Shown here: positions 1 to 11,800 of the stretch, in pieces
How positions within the stretch are numbered: position 1 is the first letter of the stretch
Layout: each line of letters opens with the position of its first letter
Source of the DNA: Culex pipiens pallens
Lineage: Eukaryota; Arthropoda; Insecta; Diptera; Culicidae
DNA: 64,000 nucleotides
Assembly: GCF_016801865.2 (NCBI RefSeq)
Contig: NC_068937.1
Location: 116,227,068 to 116,291,067, forward strand
Direction of reading: 5' to 3'
Position numbers and translations under genes: made by a program
The notes under the pieces: model-generated
Told to the model about the DNA's origin: nothing
Databases searched by the model: none
Seen by the model: the letters and a program-made list of their open reading frames with translations, nothing else

Positions 1-1391
1 AGGATCTTCTCTCTACCAAGAGCTGAACCAACCACCGCCAGTTAGCTCATTGATAAAGGGAAATTAGTCTTACCAATATTCTTATTCAAATATTCAAATA
101 AGGTTTTTTGGTTAATTTTGTCCTTCATTAAGGAAATAATGCTTTTCAAAAGAATTATTCTAGTATCGGCCCAGACTCGCCAATACGGATAATCAACTCT
201 TAGGATTTTTCGCTGTCTTTTTAATGTCCAGCTAAAGTATGATTCCAAAATGGCGGAAATGAAATCTTTATGAATCTTTTAGAGACTGCAATAAACTATT
301 CAAATTCGAAATCGTCTTTAAGCATCAAGAGTGTCTTCTTCAGTGTCTCTTATTGGAAATATCCTCATTTTTTTGGAAAAGAATATTTTCGGGAATCGAC
401 AATCGTGGACACTGTTTAAAAAAAACGAAGAAATACCAGTTTTTTTTTAAGTTAAATTAAATTCTAAGTGGCTATATCACAGACAACAGAAGTAGCAGCT
501 AGAAAAAAATAATTTGAATATCGCGAATAACGCCATCTCATAGTCTATTGCCACTTGCAAGAATAAGCCTGAATGTAGACGGCAGTGCACCGCATCTTTT
601 GCAGGACTTTTTTGCTCTGAATTTAACTTAAAGTTATTTAAAGCGATTATCCAAATAATTACCTTCGACATTTCAAAACTATTTTTAGTCTACACATCAA
701 TTTTCTCGACGAAAAAGAGGCTTGACATTTTGATGAGAATGCACCCAACCACGTGCTTTTCAATGTTGTTGTTTACACTTGAGAGCAGCGCGAGAGAGAT
801 GTCAAATCTCCTCTGCGACGGCAGCGCCACAAACGGCTTAATAAGTAAAAAAAAAATCTTAATAAAACCGTTGCAAACTTTTACACAAGGTGGTGATCGA
901 GCCAAAACGTCTGTTGTATGTGGCTATATATTGAAAACAATGAACTTTATGAAATAAAAAAAACTGTAAAATACTTTTCGTTTGCAAACTTTATTATTTA
1001 TTAAAACTGAAGTCAACCATTTTTTATGAACTTTAAGAAAAATTTAAAAAAATATATAGAAAGGATAGGCCGAGTGGCCGATTTCGTAAAGAATTGTTTA
1101 TAAACATGCTTGAAAAATAACTGCAAATACAAAAAAAAAACCTTAATTTCAAAAACAGCAATTCCCCACGATAACAGCATGATTCGAATAAAAAGTTGTT
1201 CAATCGAGCTAAAATTTTTGGAATATTGAAAACTTTATTTTTTGATATATAATGTAAAATTCCGATAATCCGATAAAAATATGTTCAGACATAGACTCTT
1301 TGGTCCCGAAACCTTCAAAACAGCATTATAACTTTTCATTCGGTATTTTCAAATGTTAGGATAGATATTTGAAACTTTTAATTTTTTTTCT
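1..1391. other. No gene recognised
   Basis: AT-rich DNA. ORFs of up to 75 codons at 42-957 overlap on both strands with no recognisable domain. Nothing else seen. Confidence 0.6.
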
Positions 1392-2743
1392 TTTAAGTGA
1401 GATTCGGCTTCCAAAAAGTACATAAATAACTCTTTGGTGGACATATCTCGAGACAGGGTTGCCAGATCTTCAATGTTTTGGACTCGTTAGAAAGGTCTTT
1501 TGATAACCTAATCAACGATGGGTCGTATGGTGGATCCGGACATAGTTTACATACATTTAAGTGAGATCCGGCTTCCAAAAAGTACATAAATAACTCTTAG
1601 GTGGACATATCTCGAGACAGGGTTGCCAGATCTTCAATGTTTTGGACTCATTGGAAAGGTCTTTTGATTACCTAACCAACGGTGGGTCGGATGGTGGATC
1701 CGGACATAGTTTACATACATTTAAGTGAAATCCGGCTTCCAAAAAGTACGTAAATAACTCCTAAGTGGACATATCTCGAGACAGGGTTGCCATATCTTCA
1801 ATGTTTTGGACTCGTTAGGAAGGTCTTTTGATAACCTAATCAACGATGGGTCGTATGGTGGATCCGGACATAGTTTACATACATTTAAGTGAGATCCGGC
1901 TTCCAAAAAGTACATAAATAACTCTTAGGTGGACATATCTCGAGACAGGGTTGCCAGATCTTCAATGTTTTGGACTCATTGGAAAGGTCTTTTGATAACC
2001 TAACCAACGATGGTTCGGATGGTGGATCCGGACATAGTTTACATACATTTAAGTGAAATCCGGCTTCCAAAAAGTACGGAAATAACTCCTAAGTGGACAT
2101 ATCTCGAGACAGGGTTGTCAGATCTTCTATGTCTTGGACTCGTTGGAAAGGTCTTTTGATAACCTAATCAACGATGGGTCGTATGGTGGATCCGGACATA
2201 GTTTACATACATTTAAGTGAGATCCGGCTTCCAAAAAGTACATAAATAACTCTTAAGTGGACATATCTCGAGACAGGGTTGCCAGATCTTCAATGTTTTG
2301 GACTCGTTGGAAAGGTCTTTTGATAACCTAACCAACGATGGGTCGCATGGTGGATCCGGACATAGTTTACATACATTGAAGTGAGATCCGGCTTCCAAAA
2401 AGTACGTAAATAACTCCTAAGTGGACATATCTCGAGACAGGGTTGCTAGATCTTCAATGTTTTGGACTCGTTAGAAAGGTCTTTTGATAACCTAATCAAC
2501 GATGGGTCGTATGGTGGATCCGGACATAGTTTACATACATTTAAGTGAGATCCGGCTTCCAAAAAGTACATAAATAACTCTTAAGTGGACATATCTCGAG
2601 ACAGGGTTGCCAGATCTTCAATGTTTTGGACTCATTGGAAAGGTATTTTGATTACCTAACCAACGATGGGTTAGATAATGGATCCGGACAAAGTTTTTAT
2701 GCATATAAGTGAGATCCGGATATATGTGAAAATACATTTTTAT
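1392..2743 (+). repeat. 164-bp tandem array, eight units with a 328-bp higher-order period
   Basis: The anchor GAGATCCGGCTTCC recurs at about 1402, 1566, 1730, 1894, 2058, 2222, 2386, 2550 and 2714, a steady 164-bp step. Units alternate between two variants, 'AGTACATAAATAACTCTT' and 'AGTACGTAAATAACTCCT', from the third unit on, giving a dimer period of 328 bp. The last partial unit is cut by a SINE. The same unit, more diverged, occurs at 12600-12900 and inverted at 52504-52908. ORFs of about 60 codons through the array are by-products of the repeat. Confidence 0.95.
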
Positions 2744-2957
2744 GGGTCTCGTGGCGCAGGGGTAGCGGCTTCGGCTGCCGATCCCGATGATGCTATGAGA
2801 CGCGGGTTCGATTCCCGCCTTATCCACTGAGCTTCTATCGGATGGTGAAGTAAAACGTCGGTCCCGTTTTCTCCTGTCTCGTCAGAGGCGCTGGAGCAGA
2901 AATCCCACGTTAGAGGAAGGCCATGCCCCGGGGGGCGTAGTGCCAATAGTTTCGTTT
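2744..2957 (+). mobile_element. tRNA-derived SINE, family 1, copy 1
   Basis: A tRNA-like head carries A box TGGCGCAGGGGTAGC and B box GGTTCGATTCC, followed by a body ending GCCAATAGTTTCGTTT. An 11-bp direct repeat TACATTTTTAT at 2733-2743 and 2958-2968 brackets it exactly, so it is a retroposed insertion inside the 164-bp element. A second copy lies inverted at 60533-60745. It would be transcribed by RNA polymerase III. Confidence 0.92.
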
Positions 2958-3250
2958 TACATTTTTATATATAACTTTTGAACTACTTATCGAAACTTCA
3001 AACAATTCAATAGCGATGTATGAGACCCTAAACCAAGTCGAATGCAACCGGTTGGATCAAAATCGGTTCAGCCAGTGCTGAGAAAACTTGGCAAGAATTT
3101 TGGACACATACATACATACACACACACAGACATTTGTTCAGTTTTCGATTCTGAGTCGATAGGTATACATGAATATAGGTCTGCGAGCTGTTTTTCAAAA
3201 GTTCATTTTTCGAGCAGGATTATAGCTTTACCTCAGTTAGGAAGGCAAAA
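2958..3250 (+). mobile_element. Conserved terminus of the 164-bp-repeat element, locus 1
   Basis: This segment follows the array and is recognisable again at 12960-13260 and, inverted, at 51822-52020. Shared landmarks are GGTTCAGCCAGTGC, GATTCTGAGTCGATAGGTAT and a terminal hairpin-like CCTCAGTTAGGAAGGCAAAA. The three loci show that the array and this end belong to one mobile unit rather than to a free satellite. Confidence 0.8.
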
Positions 3251-3745
3251 AATACGGGTCTTATTATTTCGGAAAAGGAACCACCAGAAAAAATATGAGC
3301 CCGATCGGACAACTTTTTTTTCGAATCATGCTGATCTCATGGGGAATTGCTGTCATTGTATTTTTTTTCATAAATTGCATCTAAAAATGTGGAAAAATTT
3401 AAAATATTTCAAAAATTTCTCCTGTTTTGAATTGGAATTGCGCTTATTTCACATCGCTTAGGTTACAAGTTTAATTATTGTAATAGTTTTGAATGGATTT
3501 AGTGCACTCAAAGTGCATGTAACGCATTTTAAAAACGCAAAAGTATGTGCATTTTCGCAAAAATAGCCAGCCTTGTAAAAAAGCAAAACAAAAAATCGTT
3601 CTGACTAGCACCTCCATTTGCTTCCTTATTGAAGACAATTTTCAAAAGAAGCCTACGGTTTAAATACAACCGCTATACATCTTTGCTTAAGCCAGCAGAC
3701 CATGGTATGACGCACTTCTGGCAAGAAACGCTCCAGTGAACACCA
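3251..3745. other. No gene recognised
   Basis: Plain AT-rich sequence between the 164-bp element terminus and the nested MITE. The 139-codon ORF at 3042-3461 runs through repeat sequence and is not credible. Confidence 0.6.
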
Positions 3746-5042
3746 AGTCCGTAGGGGAGCTGGGGGTAAGACGGCCAGGCGGGGTAAGACGGCCACCCCA
3801 CTGTTTTAATAAGTATACTAATGAATATTACTAAAATGTTCAGCAATACTGTTCGTCATGCTAAAAAATGCATATGGAGTCACCTTTGCTAAAAATATTG
3901 TTTGAAATAGTATAAAAATAGCTCAAAATAAACAAATAATTTTTGAACTTGAAACTGGATGTAATTTTCATGAATTACAACTCAGGCATTTTTGTTAGAT
4001 AGCAATATATTTTCCTGTCTTCAAATATTTTTTCTTGTTAAATTGAAGTTTTCCCTAGATTATGTCCCTCGAAAAAGTTTAAAAAATGCGATGAGCTATT
4101 TACAAAAAATGTTTAAAAAAATAATTTATTTGGGGGCAAGACGGCCACCTCCTCCGGGGGTAAGACGGCCACCCGTAATTTGTAAATTTTATTTGATATA
4201 GGTTATATTTTTGACGGTTTTTGACTGTTAAGACATATTTGTAGATAAGGAGAAGCATTTTCAGCAAAACTATCAATTTTTAATCAAAATGCTATTAACT
4301 ACCGTTTCGACAACATTATTTACTGTGATATAGCAAAACTCATTGAATAGTATGAAATCCTATCAAACTTTTCATAAAAATCACTAATTTAATATTGTTT
4401 ACATAATTTTGATTTACTTATTCTAATCGAAATACACAAACTAATTATTTTGCATCAAATTGTGTTTGTTTTGTAGTAAAAATTCACAGTTTTTCATAAA
4501 ATGTGGTTGCAATAATATGAAATTCACTGAGCCAAAATATGAAATTTTTTAAACCGCATTTTTCTTCACATTTAAAACCTGATTTTTTTCAACCAAAATA
4601 GTTATGATGTTCAAAGAAGTCTGTTAAACCAACCATGTAGGTATTTGGGTGGATTTAGCAAAGTTATTAAGTTAATTTATAGCACTGGCCGTCTTACCCC
4701 ACATGGGTGGCCGTCTTACCCCGCGTATTTCATATATAAACGATTTCAATTATTTTTTTTTAAAATTGCTGAAAAGTATTGAAAATTGGTTTTTACACCA
4801 ACTAATTTATGTCATTTCTATAATGGACTAGTAGTAGGACAATATGTACGTAATTTGAGATCAAAATAATCTGTTGTGTAAATTTTATTAGACTTCTCCC
4901 TTAGGGTGGCCGTCTTACCCCCATCTCCCCTAGTAACAGTTCAATAGGGTGAATCTTACTTTACGTGAACTGTCACTTGCGTAAAAGGGATAGACTGCTT
5001 GTTTACAACCGCAGATTCTCCCTATTGAACTGTTACTACGGA
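3746..5042 (+). mobile_element. Small palindromic MITE interrupted by the 3754-4930 element
   Basis: Right arm 5011-5042 and left arm 3746-3753 plus 4933-4956 are inverted copies of a sequence beginning TCCGTAGTAACAGTTCAATA. The intact element would be about 120 bp with 30-bp arms. The left arm only becomes continuous when the larger TA-flanked element is removed. Confidence 0.8.
3754..4930 (+). mobile_element. TA-flanked TIR element with reiterated GGGGTAAGACGGCCAC motif
   Basis: The termini are inverted GGGGAGNTGGGGGTAAGACG repeats (about 24 of 25 bases match), flanked by TA on both sides. The GTAAGACGGCC core recurs at the left end, at 4133-4172 (two copies), inverted at 4686-4725 (two copies) and at the right end. 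No coding capacity beyond chance was seen. Removing it with one TA restores the left arm of a small palindromic MITE (next entry), which supports the boundaries. Confidence 0.88.
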
Positions 5043-7859
5043 AGTGACATGGCGGTGCAATACCTGGAAGTGTAATCATAAAGTTCGAAAAAAGGCGGGG
5101 GTGATTAGGTTAATTTTAAGGGGTTAATTTGATGTGAGATTTAATTTAAGAGCATTAATGCACAAATCAATAGTATTGTACGTCATGCAATTACGTATAG
5201 ATTTTTTGCTTCAACCTAATCAAAGCCGACGAAAACACACAAAAACAGCACTTTCATCCGAACCAATTGGTTCATTGATTGCGAACCTACGTCATTTCAC
5301 CGTTATTACCTGCCCGTTGGGCAAGGTAAGTTCGCGGCGTACGTGACTTTGGCACCGATAGTAATGTCTATTCCGGGGCCAAACCAGGCCCATCCTTTTA
5401 AGACCGAGTTAGAGACAGAAAAAAAATTAACTCGCGTATCATTGATCAAAGCTAGCAACAACAACAACCAGCATGATCTGCGCGGTGTAGGGACGCCGCA
5501 GAATCAGGGTTGAGTTTAGACTGGTCCAAATTGTGATGGAACATTAGTTCAGCAGTCTACTCTTTGAACTATCGCGTTGAATTTATTTTTACCTGATCAT
5601 CACACAACGGTATTTTAAAACCGTTTCTCAAACTTTTTGGCTGACTATTTCTTCAATGGAACCAGTCTATCGATCATCCCAATCGTCTTTAGCTCAAGTT
5701 GAATCATGCCAAAAATAAGCAATTTGTTGTTTACGTCACTGAAAAGTGTAAGCTGCGATGATCGGCAACCTGTAAAGTGTGGGATTCCGCGCGATGAGCA
5801 ACGCACTCGAGCGGTAGATCAACGGCCCAACTCCACAATGGGCAGAATCAACAAAGCCTCTAGGCGTAATTTTTAATTACGTTGTTGCTAGGGCGAAGCC
5901 AGCATCTCGTTTTGATGGATTTATTCAAATTTGATCCACCTTTGGCCGGAATCGGCTACACGTGCCGCTGCTGGTGCGGCGTGGACCTTGACGTTACACG
6001 TGTAGGCCTACCGAAGAGAAACTTTGTTGTTGGTTCCTCTTGTTCCGGTGTATTTTTAAATAACCTCAATTTTAAGCAAAGTCATCAAACATCCAACCGA
6101 TTTGACGTGCGCTGATAGAAAAATGAGTAATCATGCTTTGCCAATTATGGAAACTGTTCATTTCATGGCTTTTTGTCCAGATAATTAAGACATTCCAGGT
6201 GGAACATTACTCTTGTGAGATAAAAATAGATGCTTTGTTAGCAAATTATAGACGGAATTGTCCTTAAGGTAGCGAAACTTTTCTTCACTGGTCATGGTGA
6301 TGGATACTCTGTCACAGGAACAACAGACAAGCATACGTAAATCTCCTTTGACATCCATCGATGGACTTTTAAACCATCAACTTGAATACTTACCACGGCA
6401 AACTTGAATTCACCACTGCTTGTTAAGTCATGTTTGACAGCATCCAGTGAAGATGATCGATGGATTTTGAATTAAAATGTCGGATTGTCTATGATGGCGG
6501 CTGCTTCAAGAGTTTGGTGATAATCAATTTTTCAAAGGCAAATGACAAATTGTCACATTTGAAGAAGACAGCAAAAAGAAACTTAAAACGGGGAAATACC
6601 ACTTTTGATCAATCGTTGATGAGGTAATAGCGACGTTAAGCAAACTGACTCTCGGCACACCTTAATAAAAATGTACATTTATAAGATCAAGGAAGTTACA
6701 GTAACTCAAACAAACAAAGATAAAGGTTTAAGGTTATCTTGTTTTGAGCCCAATTTTTGTTTTCAGCAAACATAAGCTCTTGTAACTTCCAAATTAAGCT
6801 TCTTTTGATAGTCCAACCCAAAAATGACCATAGACGTGCAACTTGCAAAAATTTTGAACAAAAAGACACGCAACATCAAACATATTCTCAAGATTATACG
6901 CATGAAATCCCAGATGACGGCAATCATATTTAATGATATTGAACAAAACACGCACTCGCTATTGTTCGTCATTGCGAAACAAAAAAACATGAAAACAAAA
7001 ACAAACAAAAAAAAAAACGCCTTCCTAACCCACCACGCACATCTTTCCGATTCAGCGTCGATCGCCGAATGATCCGTCGTTCGGTGTTCAGCGATCGCTT
7101 TGAATCGTGTATCCATGCGCTCACGATTCTCTCGTTTTCTCACGGCAAGCTTTGGCTCTCTCTCTCCCTAACGAGCATCTAATGCAAGAAAGTGATCAAA
7201 AAGCGAGAAAGTAAACAAGCGGTTCGGCGACCGCTAGCACCAGCTATGACGGCTCTCTTTAGTGAGAGAGCGGACACAGCAAGCTTATGCTCATTGCTCT
7301 TTTTTGAAGCATTTGCCAATTCTAACACGAATGCGTTCGGGTGCCACGTGCGGATCGCGGTTTGTTGGTTTGTTTTGCTACCGAACTTCTTTGATAATTG
7401 CTGGGTGATGTTTTAAATATAGCCTGCCGAATTGCTCTTCGAAGGGACGTCCCAAAATGACGAAGATAATCCATCAGTAGGTTTTCTTTTTATTGAAAAA
7501 TTGTTGCAATAAAATTATACAATTATCTATTGCTTCTCCCGTTGCAATTTTAACTGGCATGAACTGAAAATGTAAAAGCCTTGGGAAAATTTCTATTTGG
7601 ATAGTAAAATCTTTAAATAATTGAATCACACAAAAAAAGCTTTTTATATTTTTTATTGTCGATTTACAAAATGACCACAATCATCGGCGCCGACTTGTGA
7701 CTGAGTAAGAAGGGCATTTGGGAGGGGGCGTGTGGGGAGGGGGGTCGGTGAAAAAGGTCCTTATCCCAATACATACTACCCAAAGTGGCTAATACTCGTT
7801 TACAAGCAATCACTCACTTAAATTTAAACACAAATCAAGTATTATCACCCTAACGTTTG
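5043..7859. other. No gene recognised; more complex, less AT-rich DNA
   Basis: 5250-6110 and 7030-7350 have mixed base composition and could be old unique sequence or degraded elements. A minus-strand frame at 6763-7143 (126 codons) includes a hydrophobic run but no family match that I can name. CT-rich CTCTCTCTCCC at 7154-7167. Confidence 0.5.
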
Positions 7860-8052
7860 TTTACATCAAGTATCTGTGCTGTGCATAGTTTTTTGCAATT
7901 TTTACTATTTTTCACTACTTTTTACTAAAATTAACCGCACTCAAACCGTGTCGGAAAGTACCCGTCGTTACAATTCGTTGGAGTGCAGTTAATTAGTGAC
8001 CGTCGGACCCGTTTGTTGGAGAAAGAACACCTGCTCCAGTAGCACTCGCGAG

Positions 8053-8820
8053 ATGGCTCCCAGCTGCAAAAAGTGCGAGGCTGAGATCACCGGGATCGAG
8101 AGGATCGCGTGTCGCTGTTGCAAATCGGACTTCCACAGGTCCTGCATCTCTGGCCTGAATCGACCGACTTTCGATGCCATTGTGAAAAACACCAGCAACT
8201 TGTTCTGGTTGTGCGACAATTGCAATGGACGTTTCGATAACCTGCTGCAGGCAATGGAAACAGACGAGGTCACTGCCCCCGCAGGTGAGTCTGCGAAGCT
8301 CGTTGAGGTCGTGGACAAATTAAGCGGCATAGTGTCTGAGCTATCCAAGCGGTTGGACAACCGTCCGAAGAGCAGTTACGCTGGGATAGTTGGCTCGGGG
8401 TCACAATCTTATGAGCCGGGTTCCAAACGTCTCCGAGAAGATGAACAGTACGAACAACATCAGCCACCACGGGAGAAAGTGAAGACCATCTGTGGGACGC
8501 GTACTGTTCAACGTGAAATCAAAACAGTGGTTGATGAACGTGAGCAGTTTTGGATGTACCTGGGCCGTCTTCACCACAGTCATTCCGTCGACGACATCGC
8601 AGAAATGACTCAGGAGTGCCTTGGGCTTGAAGTGGCCCCCAAAGTGATAAGGCTGGTCAAGAAAGATGTGGATGTGACCAAGCTGCCGTTCGTGTCGTTC
8701 CGAGTTCTTCTGCCCGATGAAACAAGAGATGTGGCTCTCCAAGCGGAAACCTGGCCTACCGGTGTTGCGGTTCGCGAGTTCGATTTTGACCAGGTTCGTG
8801 CTCCGAGATTTCGTCAGTGA
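8053..8820 (+). CDS. LINE ORF1 protein with PHD-type zinc finger
   Basis: The frame is open from 7996, but that codon is GTG. The first ATG is 8053, in a good context (G at -3 and +4), giving 255 residues. The N-terminal 65 residues hold a Cys4-His-Cys3 zinc cluster (CKKC, CRCC, a downstream FHRSC, then WLCDNC), which resembles a PHD finger. PHD-like fingers are known in ORF1 of CR1-related LINEs and are thought to act in RNP assembly or target recognition. The middle is polar and charged; the C-terminal 100 residues could be an RNA-recognition-like fold, but I cannot show it. It ends 104 bp inside ORF2, so ORF2 translation probably depends on reinitiation or frameshifting. Confidence 0.8.
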   Translation: MAPSCKKCEAEITGIERIACRCCKSDFHRSCISGLNRPTFDAIVKNTSNLFWLCDNCNGRFDNLLQAMETDEVTAPAGESAKLVEVVDKLSGIVSELSKRLDNRPKSSYAGIVGSGSQSYEPGSKRLREDEQYEQHQPPREKVKTICGTRTVQREIKTVVDEREQFWMYLGRLHHSHSVDDIAEMTQECLGLEVAPKVIRLVKKDVDVTKLPFVSFRVLLPDETRDVALQAETWPTGVAVREFDFDQVRAPRFRQ

Positions 8821-11800
8821 TCCTGTATCATCCCAGCATGACATCGAATTGACAACCACGGGACGCATGTACTACGGCCTTTTGGAAGATCCCCGCTGCC
8901 CCGCCACAGGTGTGCCATCTTCGTTATGCTGCCGTACTATCTGTTCCTGTTGGCTGAGTCGTCCCGGCCCTGTGGTCGGTGTCAACAGCGGGATCTTCCA
9001 GGCCTCTCAACCAGGCAAGTACACAATCTCGTCAAGAACCGTCTCTCCTCCTGATAATCTCCCGGTTTCCAGAATTTTGACGCTAACGGCGGCCAACGCA
9101 GAGCTCGAACCATCCTACAGTTCAGCTACCAACCTCATCCACGAAACCATGTCGTCACATCGAGCTGACGGCGCCGAGACCTCGAGACGTACGCCCCCAC
9201 ATTTTCATCAAGACCCAGCAAATCTTCGCGACAATCCATCCGGTTCCAGAATGCCGCACACGATGACGCCGGGACGCACGCTGCAAAGTAATGAGGAATG
9301 TCCCCGCCCGCCGTACACAGTCGAGCCACCCAACTGTTCCAGCATCGGTTTAAGAACGAGCCAACAGAGACGTCCCGGCCCTGTGAACGGACACGGTAGC
9401 GGGGACTTCCGACCTCAACTCTCAGGCGAGTACTCTAGTGCTAGTTCATGTGGCCCCGCACTGAATCTCAATCAATTGCAGCAAAACGTCTCGGTTGGCA
9501 ATCGTACCAGATCGTCCAGTTTCGCCACTGTCTACTACCAGAATGCTGGCGGAATGCGTTCAAAAAGCAAGCAGTTTTTCCTAGCCCTTGCCAGCAGTGA
9601 CTACGATGTGATCGCGTTAACGGAAACGTGGCTGAGTGACGACATAGTGGATGCTGAGCTATCACCGAACTACACCATCTTCCGGCAAGATCGTAGTGCT
9701 CGGACTAGCGACCGTAGAAGAGGAGGTGGCGTACTTATCGCCGTTAGGAACTCACCTGTACACGCGTGTACACGTGTGGTTTCGGAAGGATACGAACACT
9801 TGGAACAAGTCGCGGTTCGCGTCAAGGTCCATAACCATCACATCCTCGTCTGCTGTATCTATATCAGACCAAACAGTGACCCTGACATATATGTCTCGCA
9901 CGGAGCCGCTGTTCAGGAACTATTGGACCTTTCTACGCATGATGACTCAGTCATCGTCACCGGTGACTACAACCTGCCTCATCTTTCGTGGTACTTTGAC
10001 GACGACTTGAACTGCCTGATCCCACTGAACGCGTCATCTGAGCAAGAGTTAGCGCTGACTGAAAATGTCATCTCAACCGGACTCCAACAAGTCTGCTCGC
10101 TCACGAATGTTAACGGAAGGACTCTTGACCTGGCCTTTGTCAACGACGTGAACTCCGTTGAGCTCATCGAACCTCCTACTCCTATTCTGAAAACTGACCG
10201 ACACCACAAAGCGTTCGTTTTGAAGGCCGTCTTCTATGCTGGCACCAGTGAGTCAAGTCCGCTGCCCGGTTTCGAACCAGACTTTAGTAATTGCGACTAC
10301 GTACGAGTGTCTGAAGCGCTCAACTCCGTAGACTGGGATACTCTTCTACGCGATCAAGACACAAACGGTTCGACTGCGACGTTTTACGATGTTGTTTACA
10401 ACCTCATACAGCAATTTGTACCAATGAGGCGAATTTCTTGTAATCGCACTGGAAAGCTTCCTTGGTGGACTGCCGACCTTCGACACAGTCGGAACATACT
10501 GCGGAAAGCTCGGAAAAGGTTATTTCGAGCCAGTACGCCCGAAAATAACGCAATTGTGGAAACATTGGAAGCCGAGTACGAAGCACTGCAAGATTTGCGA
10601 TACCGAGAGTATCTGAGCCGGGTTGAAGCAGACGTTGAGGACAATCCATCATCTTTCTGGAGCTACATAAAAGGAAGGAAACGTTCCAGTGTACATCCCA
10701 CGAAGATCTCGCACAACGGCCGTTCTGCGGATAATCCAGTTGACGCAGCAAACTTCTTCGCCGACTTCTTCAGCAGTGTTTATGATACCGTGACGCCTAC
10801 TGCTAGTGCCACTTACCTAGACACGCTCCGGACGTTTGACATCGACCTCCCTCGGCCAGATTTCACTCAAGCTGAGGTAGAAACGGCTTTGAACGCCATC
10901 GATCCTGCGAAGGGTGCCGGGCCTGATCGACTTCCGCCTGCGTTCATCAAGGAGCTCTCCAGTTCATTCGCCAGACCTATCAGCACTATCTTCAACCGCT
11001 CCCTGTCCGAAGGCGTTTTCCCCGACGAATGGAAGCTGGCAGCAATAACTCCCATTCATAAATCAGGCAGTACACTGAATGCGGAGAATTATAGGCCAAT
11101 CTCCATCCTGTCCTGCCTGCCCAAGGTCTTCGAAGTGCTAATACACAAGGGGATGTACTCGGCCGCCCAAGAAATTGTGTCTACTTTCCAGCATGGTTTC
11201 GTAAAAAAACGGTCAACGGTTACGAACCTGATGGCGTACGTCAGCGCGCTGAATGCTAACCTGGAAAAGCGAAAGCAGACCGACACGATCTACTTTGATT
11301 TTTCCAAGGCGTTCGACACCGTTCCTCATGTGTTAGCTGTAACAAAACTTAATCGTTTGGGTTTTCCTAGCTGGCTGACTGTGTGGCTCTCGTCGTATTT
11401 ATGTGGAAGACAAGGTTACGTGCGTCTCGGTGCTGTTGTCTCCAGGAGGTTCTCCATCACATCCGGTGTGCCGCAAGGGAGCCATCTAGGGCCGCTAATA
11501 TTTATCTTGTTTGTTAACGACATCTGTCAACGTCTCCAGTCCCAGAAGCTGTTATATGCGGATGATTTGAAGGTTTTTCGTGAGATTAATTCCGTCATCG
11601 ACTGCGTCGCCCTCCAACAGGACATCGAAGCCATCCGCGAATGGTGCGACCTCAACGGGATGAAAGTGAACCCCGCCAAATGCAAATGCATAAGTTTCAC
11701 CAGATCAGCTGTCCCAACCGTGTACGCGTATTCATTCAGCTCCATTGACCTTGACAGGGTTTCTTCAATCAGGGACCTCGGCCTGCTGATTGACCGGAAA

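Noticed and set aside
1392..2743. Regular repeats as a possible CRISPR array
   Set aside because: The 164-bp units are similar throughout, with no spacer/repeat division, and the DNA is eukaryotic.
3042..3461. 139-codon plus-strand frame
   Set aside because: It runs from the terminus of a repeat element into AT-rich DNA with no domain.
6763..7143. 126-codon minus-strand frame with a hydrophobic stretch
   Set aside because: No family recognised, overlaps an 82-codon frame on the other strand, and the hydrophobic run derives from A/T tracts.
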